A stretch of DNA of 9,076 nucleotides from JBMCWH01 sp048621635 (lineage in GTDB: Bacteria; Patescibacteriota; WWE3; JAUXAW01; JAYEID01): the NCBI GenBank assembly GCA_048621635.1, contig JBMCWH010000020.1:1-9076 (forward strand). Reading direction: 5' to 3'. The notes below the pieces were generated by a model. That model had not been told where the DNA came from. It was given only the letters and a program-made list of their open reading frames with translations, and ran no database searches. The position numbers were made by a program, and so were the translations under genes. Below, in pieces: positions 1 to 4,072 of the stretch (its first letter is position 1; each line of letters opens with the position of its first letter).

Positions 1-22
1 GTTTCTTAGTTGTCTAAGAAAC
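1..22. repeat. Perfect inverted repeat (9-bp stem, 4-nt loop)
   Basis: GTTTCTTAG and CTAAGAAAC flank a TTGT loop. No T tract follows on the plus strand. What lies left of position 1 is unseen, so a leftward terminator cannot be judged. It falls inside the candidate minus-strand reading frame. A second imperfect hairpin lies at about 32-57 (ATAATTTCG paired with CGAAAATTAT). Confidence 0.5.
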
Positions 23-150
23 GAGGGAACCATAATTTCGTTGATGACGAAAATTATTTCATCCTCCAGACTCGTAATGCGATTCGCGACTTCCCTAATG
101 ACCCTTACTGCTGAGTGAGAATACCTCGGTGAGAGAAATAAACGAAACAT
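1..150 (-). CDS. Possible N-terminal fragment of an unidentified protein, cut by the window edge
   Basis: Reading leftwards from an ATG at 150, the frame is open for 50 codons to the window edge. An in-frame TAG lies directly upstream of the ATG, so the start is fixed if the gene is real. The predicted peptide begins MFRLFLSPRY and continues as a charged amphipathic stretch (VIREVANRITSLEDEIIFV) that could form a coiled coil. I do not recognise the family. No Shine-Dalgarno sequence and no good -10 box precede the ATG, unlike most genes here. An antiparallel plus-strand frame is open from 2 to 118, but its composition is less protein-like. The region is visibly richer in G+C than other non-coding stretches here, which fits either a gene or a structured RNA. 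Confidence 0.33.
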   Translation of the reverse strand, partial: MFRLFLSPRYSHSAVRVIREVANRITSLEDEIIFVINEIMVPSFLRQLRN

Positions 151-182
151 CTACAGTAGCTAGTTCTACTTTTTCCGGTAAT

Positions 183-204
183 TTTCCTATTTTTTTTTGT
201 TAAT
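183..204. repeat. T-rich 22-nt motif, copy 1 (copy 2 at 1793-1814)
   Basis: The motif has the form TTTCCTA, then nine pyrimidines, then GTTAAT. It matches 1793-1814 at 21 of 22 positions. Both copies lie in an intergenic region between divergently oriented reading frames, 20-30 nt upstream of a plus-strand -10 box. Much of the motif is a T run, so its information content is modest. Confidence 0.4.
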
Positions 205-230
205 GATATTTTATTGTGTTTTTAGTAAGG

Positions 231-236
231 TATAAT
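231..236 (+). promoter_or_regulatory. -10 box of a near-leaderless promoter for the first MBL hydrolase
   Basis: A consensus TATAAT ends eight bases before the ATG at 245, so transcription should begin within about 0-3 nt of the start codon. No convincing -35 hexamer is visible at 16-18 nt upstream; the region is T-rich. Confidence 0.65.
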
Positions 237-244
237 ATACAAGG

Positions 245-844
245 ATGAAGATAGAGTCATTAACTGTCGGGCAGCTGCAAACTAATTGTTATCTAGTTAT
301 TGAAGAGGAAAACTGGCGGTGTTTTATTGTTGATCCTGGAGACGAGGCTAATTTTATAAGTGAAAAAGTATTACACAACAATTTATCTCCACAATTTATA
401 ATTGCTACGCATGGTCATTTTGACCATGTTCTTGCCGCTTATGAACTTCAGCTTGCTTTTGAGATACCTTTTCTGGTCCATCCTCAAGACAAAAAACTGT
501 TGGGGAAAGCAGTTGATTCTGCTTGCCGTTGGTTGGATTGGAAAGTTGTTACTCTTCCTCCCCAAGTGGACAAAGAAATTAAGGAAGGAGATGTTTTAGA
601 AATTGGTGAACAGAAGTGGGAGATTTTAGCAACTCCAGGACATACCCCCGGTGGAATAACGGTTTTTAATAAAAGAGAAAAAATTGCCTTTGTTGGCGAT
701 ACGATTTTTAGGCGAGGTGTGGGACGAACAGATTTTCAATACTCTTCCTCCCAACAGTTGCAGAAATCGATTAAGAAGATCAGAACAGAATTGAAAGGTT
801 ATACAGCGTATCCCGGGCACGGAGATAGTTTTGTAATTGAGTAG
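245..844 (+). CDS. MBL-fold metal-dependent hydrolase, glyoxalase II/YcbL-like
   Basis: This 199-residue protein is the size of a compact single-domain metallo-beta-lactamase-fold hydrolase. It shows the metal-binding signature THGHFDH at residues 55-61 (H56, H58, D60, H61). H133 lies in PGHTPGG, D152 in GDTIF and H192 in PGHG near the C-terminus. This set and order are typical of the glyoxalase II/YcbL-type group with a binuclear metal site, which act mostly as cytoplasmic thioester or related hydrolases. The extra C-terminal substrate domain of classical GloB is absent, so the substrate cannot be named. There is no signal peptide. The start is supported by the TATAAT eight bases upstream, with no proper Shine-Dalgarno sequence. 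It is the only clear plus-strand gene before a terminator at 969. Fold assignment is secure; specific activity is not. Confidence 0.93.
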   Translation: MKIESLTVGQLQTNCYLVIEEENWRCFIVDPGDEANFISEKVLHNNLSPQFIIATHGHFDHVLAAYELQLAFEIPFLVHPQDKKLLGKAVDSACRWLDWKVVTLPPQVDKEIKEGDVLEIGEQKWEILATPGHTPGGITVFNKREKIAFVGDTIFRRGVGRTDFQYSSSQQLQKSIKKIRTELKGYTAYPGHGDSFVIE

Positions 845-850
845 TGCTTT

Positions 851-919
851 TTAAGATGCCAGTAAAGCAATTCCCGCAGCCAAAACTAGAAGGTAGATTC
901 CTCGTTTAACCCATTCCAT
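851..919 (-). CDS. Possible 22-residue single-pass membrane peptide
   Basis: A complete small reading frame runs from an ATG at 919 to a TAA at 851-853. The peptide starts MEWVKRG and continues with a helix-forming hydrophobic stretch, IYLLVLAAGIALLAS. The basic residues before a hydrophobic segment of about 15 residues are typical of a small membrane peptide. An in-frame TAG lies three codons upstream, so the ATG is the only sensible start. No Shine-Dalgarno sequence or convincing -10 box is seen. It sits antisense in the gap between the MBL gene and its terminator. A competing 17-codon plus-strand frame starts at 856 and looks less protein-like. I do not recognise a family; at this length chance remains possible. 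Confidence 0.38.
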   Translation of the reverse strand: MEWVKRGIYLLVLAAGIALLAS

Positions 920-968
920 GTTTATCGGCTACAATTGACAAAATTAGGAGAGAGTAACTTGTTCGTTA

Positions 969-1006
969 GGTCGGGTGGCTTGTAGTCACTCGGCCTTTTT
1001 ATTTTT
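969..1006 (+). terminator. Intrinsic terminator, copy 1 of a repeated hairpin
   Basis: A 12-bp stem is formed by GGTCGG-GTGGCT (969-980) and AGTCAC-TCGGCC (984-995) around a TGT loop. It includes three G-T wobbles and is followed by TTTTTATTTTT (996-1006). The T tract is on the plus side only, so it terminates rightward transcription from the MBL gene 125 bases upstream. The complement of the T tract supplies part of the TAA stop codon of the converging minus-strand gene. A second copy lies at 3065-3101. Confidence 0.85.
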
Positions 1007-1712
1007 ATACTTCTAAGACTTGGCCGTCATATCCAACCAGAATTCGAACACCATCTTTCTTCCCTAACTTTTTCAATTCCTTTCTCGCTTCTTTTGCGCC
1101 CAATTCATAGAACCAGGAGCCAAAGTGGAGAATGAGCATTTTATCGGTGAAATCACTAAACAATCGGATTAAGTTGGGAATACCGGTGTGTCCCCAAAGT
1201 GTGTTCTCTTCATCTCTTTGTACAAAGCCCCCTTCTTGAAGAAAACTTGCCTCCATTATAACTAGGTTTAAATCTGTTAGATAGTGATGATATTTTTTCT
1301 CTAACCAAACTAAATCACCTGTATAAAGAATTTTGCTGTCTTTGTGTTTAACAGTATATGCGAAAGTTTCTACTGTTTTGCTGTGAATTGTTGGAATTGT
1401 TCTTATTTTATAGCTATTAATCTTAAGTAATTGCTCCGGTTCTAAAATAGTAAGATCAATATTTCCGTATCTTTCTGGTGCATATATTTGCGCCTTTATG
1501 TCTAATTTTGAACTGTTTTCCTTTTTGCGAACAAAGTAGGCATGATCAGGATGGAGGTGGGAAATGATTACCCACCGTGGACTATACTTTAGAAATTCTT
1601 TTTCACCTAGATCTACAAGTAACTCGTTGTTTATTAAAACTCCGGAATGTCGAGAATGGTAAGGAGAAGAAGGCTTTATTTCTCCGCGTGTTCCCAATAT
1701 TTTTACTTTCAT
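1005..1712 (-). CDS. MBL-fold hydrolase, RNase Z/PhnP-like branch
   Basis: This 235-residue protein begins with a glycine-containing strand (MKVKILGTRG) and an HSRHSG loop, features of the RNase Z/PhnP-like side of the metallo-beta-lactamase superfamily. Metal ligands can be read in order: SHLHPDH at 51-57 (H52, H54, D56, H57), H110 in TIHS, D133 in YTGD, E154 in IMEAS, H175 in GHTG and H196 in LHFGSW. Family members hydrolyse phosphodiester or other ester bonds using two metals. The flexible arm of RNase Z is not evident, so tRNA 3'-end processing is not claimed and the substrate is unknown. It is predicted cytoplasmic, without a signal peptide. An extended -10 seven bases before the ATG supports the start and a leaderless transcript. 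It is unrelated in detail to the MBL gene at 245 (different motifs), so this is not a recent duplication. Confidence 0.9.
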   Translation of the reverse strand: MKVKILGTRGEIKPSSPYHSRHSGVLINNELLVDLGEKEFLKYSPRWVIISHLHPDHAYFVRKKENSSKLDIKAQIYAPERYGNIDLTILEPEQLLKINSYKIRTIPTIHSKTVETFAYTVKHKDSKILYTGDLVWLEKKYHHYLTDLNLVIMEASFLQEGGFVQRDEENTLWGHTGIPNLIRLFSDFTDKMLILHFGSWFYELGAKEARKELKKLGKKDGVRILVGYDGQVLEV

Positions 1713-1719
1713 ACATTTT

Positions 1720-1728
1720 ATATTAGCA
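1720..1728 (-). promoter_or_regulatory. Extended -10 promoter for the minus-strand MBL gene
   Basis: On the minus strand TGC-TAATAT (TGn extended -10) ends seven bases before the ATG at 1712. This places the transcription start at or next to the A of the start codon. No good -35 hexamer is visible, as expected for extended -10 promoters. Confidence 0.6.
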
Positions 1729-1744
1729 CTTTTCTGTTGTGCTA
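1724..1744. repeat. Inverted repeat overlapping the minus-strand promoter
   Basis: TAGCAC (1724-1729) and GTGCTA (1739-1744) are perfect inverted half-sites separated by nine bases. One half overlaps the extended -10 of the minus-strand MBL gene. It could be an operator, but six base pairs is short enough to be chance. Confidence 0.25.
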
Positions 1745-1792
1745 GGTAAGTATTGCCAAATTTATTAGAGAAGTCATCTTGGGATTATTGGA

Positions 1793-1814
1793 TTTCCTAT
1801 TTTTCTTTGTTAAT
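1793..1814. repeat. T-rich 22-nt motif, copy 2 (copy 1 at 183-204)
   Basis: It matches copy 1 at 21 of 22 positions, the only change being T to C at 1805. It lies between the divergent MBL gene and the small membrane-protein gene, immediately upstream of and overlapping the -35 region of the latter. Confidence 0.4.
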
Positions 1815-1833
1815 TTACTTTGTCTGGTAAATT
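1812..1833. repeat. Inverted heptamer AATTTAC-N8-GTAAATT between -35 and -10
   Basis: Perfect 7-bp half-sites at 1812-1818 and 1827-1833 overlap the -35 and fill the spacer of the promoter at 1814-1842, a classic repressor position. The same heptamer, in the opposite arrangement, recurs upstream of mutS at 4015-4032. Confidence 0.3.
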
Positions 1834-1842
1834 TTGTATAAT
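1814..1842 (+). promoter_or_regulatory. Sigma-70-type promoter for the small membrane-protein gene
   Basis: TTTACT (1814-1819) and TATAAT (1837-1842) are separated by exactly 17 bases. The predicted transcript has a 5' leader of about 47 nt before the ATG at 1896, unlike most other promoters in this window. Confidence 0.65.
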
Positions 1843-1883
1843 CCTAATAGTTAATGTTATCTGCACATAATAGTTAAAATAGA

Positions 1884-1889
1884 GGGAGG
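1884..1889 (+). promoter_or_regulatory. Strong Shine-Dalgarno site (GGGAGG)
   Basis: GGGAGG lies six bases before the ATG at 1896. It fixes the start of the 72-residue membrane protein and shows that this genome does use Shine-Dalgarno initiation for transcripts with leaders. Confidence 0.75.
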
Positions 1890-1895
1890 TTAGGA

Positions 1896-2114
1896 ATGTC
1901 CAGAAGAAAAAAGATTTGGAGGAAGTTAACTAGGTTTTTGTTATCTGATCAGGGACCCTATTTAGGAGGAGTTATCGGCGCGTTTATATTTTATAACTGC
2001 GCTTCTTCTTTTATAGCTGTGCCAGTGTTTTTTATCGTGCTAGTTGGGTTTGGTGTTGGCTTTACAGTCCATACATTGTTTGGGCTGTTTTTTCGAGAAG
2101 TAGTTTTGAAGTGA
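1896..2114 (+). CDS. Small two-helix membrane protein of unknown function
   Basis: This 72-residue protein has a strongly basic N-terminus (SRRKKIWRKLTR), expected to stay in the cytoplasm. It is followed by two hydrophobic, glycine-rich segments at roughly residues 21-40 and 41-66, and a short charged tail (REVVLK). This fits a small hairpin-like inner-membrane protein. No cleavable signal-peptide pattern or catalytic motif is visible, and I do not recognise the family. The reading frame is supported by a good promoter (1814-1842) and a strong Shine-Dalgarno site at proper spacing. The PHP phosphoesterase gene follows after 92 bases in the same direction with no terminator between, so the two may share a transcript, although a weak CATAAT at 2144-2149 could be an internal promoter. 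Confidence 0.75.
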   Translation: MSRRKKIWRKLTRFLLSDQGPYLGGVIGAFIFYNCASSFIAVPVFFIVLVGFGVGFTVHTLFGLFFREVVLK

Positions 2115-2193
2115 GTATAGGTTATGTTAAATTCTTTCTTCAGCATAATTTGTTGAAAGGGATAAACAAGACAGAAAACGCACACTAAGTAAA

Positions 2194-2199
2194 GAGGAG
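2194..2199 (+). promoter_or_regulatory. Shine-Dalgarno site deciding a GTG start
   Basis: GAGGAG lies seven bases before a GTG at 2207. An ATG directly after the site (2200) is in another frame and too close for efficient initiation, so the GTG is preferred. It is in frame with the PHP-domain protein. Confidence 0.7.
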
Positions 2200-2206
2200 A
2201 TGGGCT

Positions 2207-3049
2207 GTGGGAAGATTGCAGGTTTTGGGACACGTCCATTGTTCTTGGGAAAGAGGACCCCGTTTTGATAATGTTTCTTGGAATGCTTCTCGACCAGAAC
2301 ATGTTTCAACTAACCTATCTGAAATTATCAGGGCAGCTAAAAAGTATTGTTTTGCTCGAGTCGATTTGACTCCTCATTATCATGATCCCGAAAATTCCTT
2401 TTGCGTTCCCCAGTTTGAGAAATTATGGGGTGAGATAGTTCTCACTGGTTGTGAGAATTTAATTTACCAAGGGGTAGAAGCTAACGTGGTTTTAGTACGG
2501 GATGCGCGGCACGATACTGAAAATATTGGTTTAGATTTCAATCCGGACCAATTTCAGCTTTCAATCAGTCCCGTTATTGCCAGCATCCATTTTACGCGGG
2601 AATTAGGGTGGCCAGAATATGATGGGGTGCCAAGGCCACAGCAGGATCCAGAATGGATGTTGGAAGCATATCTGGAAATTATGGAGAAATTTCCTTATGT
2701 TGAAGTTCTTGGACACCCATTTCAGTATTCTGTTGGGATTGCTTGTGAAACGTACATTCCGGCGAACCGGCATCAGCTGGGTGAGCTTGCCACTGCTGCG
2801 CAGAAAGCTGGTGTAGCTTTGGAAGTTAACGCTGGGAAAGCTTTGCGTTCTCGTGAAAAGATAAAATGGCCGTGGATGCTTGCTCCAAAGTATGCTGCAG
2901 TTCTTGCCGATTCAGGTGTGAGTATCTACATTGGTACAGATATTCACACACCTGGTAAACTAGAATATTTGCGAAATTTGGATCAGGTTTGTGAGTGGTT
3001 GATTCGACTTGGTGTTTCTCCTGACCAGATAATTGGTTGGGAACAGTAG
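2207..3049 (+). CDS. PHP-family metal-dependent phosphoesterase
   Basis: This 280-residue protein has the ligand pattern of the PHP (polymerase and histidinol phosphatase) superfamily. It starts with an HxH strand (GHVHCS, H9 and H11), then shows H57 and H59 (PHYHD), E91 in GVEAN, H128 in SIHF, H170 in LGHPF, and the closing DxH motif GTDIH (D245, H247). This arrangement builds a metal centre in a (beta/alpha)7 barrel that hydrolyses phosphoesters. Possible roles include histidinol-phosphate phosphatase or a general nucleotide or sugar phosphatase, and the sequence does not decide among them. No histidine-biosynthesis gene is nearby. The GTG start is supported by a GAGGAG site and by the catalytic HxH beginning at residue 9. 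It is predicted cytoplasmic. A terminator starts 15 bases after the stop codon. Confidence 0.88.
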   Translation: MGRLQVLGHVHCSWERGPRFDNVSWNASRPEHVSTNLSEIIRAAKKYCFARVDLTPHYHDPENSFCVPQFEKLWGEIVLTGCENLIYQGVEANVVLVRDARHDTENIGLDFNPDQFQLSISPVIASIHFTRELGWPEYDGVPRPQQDPEWMLEAYLEIMEKFPYVEVLGHPFQYSVGIACETYIPANRHQLGELATAAQKAGVALEVNAGKALRSREKIKWPWMLAPKYAAVLADSGVSIYIGTDIHTPGKLEYLRNLDQVCEWLIRLGVSPDQIIGWEQ

Positions 3050-3064
3050 AGAGCTTGTTCATAA

Positions 3065-3101
3065 GGTCGGGTGATTTTCAATCACTCGGCCTTTTTATTT
3101 T
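3065..3101 (+). terminator. Intrinsic terminator, copy 2 of a repeated hairpin
   Basis: GGTCGG-GTGATT (3065-3076) pairs with AATCAC-TCGGCC (3080-3091) around a TTC loop, followed by TTTTTATTTT (3092-3101). It ends the PHP-gene transcript. The outer stem is identical to the copy at 969, while the inner stem differs by paired changes. CTTGTTC upstream of the stem is also shared (958-964 and 3054-3060). Confidence 0.87.
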
Positions 3102-3166
3102 GGAACAGGAAAAGATTTATGCTGCGGGTGTGTTTATTACTTTTTACCTAGTTATTCGGTTGTAAG

Positions 3167-3850
3167 TTACAATAGGCGGAAAAGCCAGCCGAGGAGACTG
3201 AAAGATTTTAGTTCTTCTTGAAGTCTAGTACCTAGTACATTATTGCTTTCTTCTACTGTTTGAACTAAATCATCGACTTGCTGTTTATCAGTTTCATTCG
3301 TTAATTCACCTTTTAAGTCGTTTAACTGCTGTATTCTTCCTTCATTTTGCTGTCTAATTTTTTCTAGCTCATCAATTGCTTTATAGTCAGGACCGAGAAT
3401 AAATTTAGAGAGGCCTTTTCGGCGCTCAACTTTATCTAACTTCTCTTCTGCCTTACCTACTGCATTTCTTTGTTGACGAGCCACCTCGTTGATTTGGTCC
3501 CCTATTCCTCCCTGATATTGCTTTCCTTGGGAGATAAGTTCACCAGCTTTTTTAGCTACTTCGTTCATCTTTTCGCGAGCAATTTGCTGTTGTTCGCCTT
3601 TTCCGTCTTTTTCTCCACTTTCTTTCACTGTTGCTTGTTTTGTAGCCTCTTCTGTATCTTCCTCCTCCTCCACACCCTCTTGCACTTCTTCTTGAGTTTG
3701 GATTTGAATCTGAATTTCGTCAGCTTCATTTTGCGTTTCTTGCTGAACTTGTTCCTTGACTTGCCCGCTGTTTTCAGGTGGTATATCTTCGGGTTTGTTT
3801 TTCTCGACTGCTTGGACTGTATTTTCCGGCAAGGAAAATTGTGGTGACAA
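3167..3850 (-). CDS. Glu/Gln-rich coiled-coil protein of unknown function
   Basis: This 227-residue protein falls into three parts. The first is a disordered, acidic, glutamine- and glutamate-rich N-terminal half (about 1-90, including the EEEED run at 61-65). The second is a charged helical middle (about 90-146). The third is a long helical segment with heptad-like spacing (about 155-215) ending in a hydrophobic tail, FSLLGWLFRLL. The tail could pack against a membrane or partner, but it is too short and too terminal to be a confident membrane anchor. No enzymatic motif or signal peptide is visible, and I do not recognise the family. The best start is the TTG at 3850; in-frame codons continue upstream for 12 codons to a TGA without an ATG or GTG. 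No Shine-Dalgarno sequence is seen. It is divergent from mutS; a functional link is not implied. Confidence 0.72.
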   Translation of the reverse strand: MSPQFSLPENTVQAVEKNKPEDIPPENSGQVKEQVQQETQNEADEIQIQIQTQEEVQEGVEEEEDTEEATKQATVKESGEKDGKGEQQQIAREKMNEVAKKAGELISQGKQYQGGIGDQINEVARQQRNAVGKAEEKLDKVERRKGLSKFILGPDYKAIDELEKIRQQNEGRIQQLNDLKGELTNETDKQQVDDLVQTVEESNNVLGTRLQEELKSFSLLGWLFRLL

Positions 3851-3874
3851 TACTTGTGACCGTAAGTAAAGATT

Positions 3875-3903
3875 TGTATACCTGTGTCATTGCTGTATGC
3901 AAA
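3875..3903 (-). promoter_or_regulatory. Candidate promoter for the coiled-coil gene
   Basis: On the minus strand TTTGCA (3898-3903) and TATACA (3875-3880) are separated by 17 bases, each matching the sigma-70 consensus at four of six positions. It would give a short leader of about 17 nt before the TTG start. Confidence 0.35.
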
Positions 3904-4014
3904 TTTAGCGTGTTTTCTTGCATAGGTCAACTAGTTGGTTTCAATGCAGTATCTTTCCTTTTATTATTACCGAAAAGAAGATGGGTACTTTTTATCATTG
4001 TTAGTAAGCTGCTT

Positions 4015-4032
4015 GTAAATTGTTTAATTTAC
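4015..4032. repeat. Inverted heptamer GTAAATT-N4-AATTTAC upstream of mutS
   Basis: A perfect 7-bp inverted repeat with a GTTT loop ends 23 bases before the mutS -10 box, reaching the edge of the -35 region. It uses the same heptamer as the repeat at 1812-1833. It could be an operator or simply AT-rich chance. Confidence 0.3.
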
Positions 4033-4052
4033 TGGGGTGTAGGAGTTTTGGG

Positions 4053-4061
4053 TGTTATAAT
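4053..4061 (+). promoter_or_regulatory. Extended -10 promoter of mutS
   Basis: TGT-TATAAT is a perfect TGn extended -10. It ends 11 bases before the ATG at 4073, so the transcript leader is only about five bases, with no room for a Shine-Dalgarno site. There is no -35 match at the usual distance. Confidence 0.7.
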
Positions 4062-4072
4062 AAAGCTTACTT

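Noticed and set aside
2..118. An open plus-strand frame of 38 codons ending at a TGA, as a possible 3' end of a gene from the left.
   Set aside because: The opposite strand in this region gives a longer and more charged, protein-like frame with a defined ATG; the plus frame is best explained as its shadow. Not fully excluded.
2200..2202. ATG as start of the PHP gene.
   Set aside because: It is out of frame with the PHP protein and lies directly against the Shine-Dalgarno sequence; the GTG at 2207 is in frame with proper spacing.
3470..3847. A plus-strand frame of 125 codons rich in Leu, Phe and Ser.
   Set aside because: It is the antisense of the Glu/Gln-rich gene; Glu codons read backwards give Phe and Leu. 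The minus-strand protein has the natural composition.
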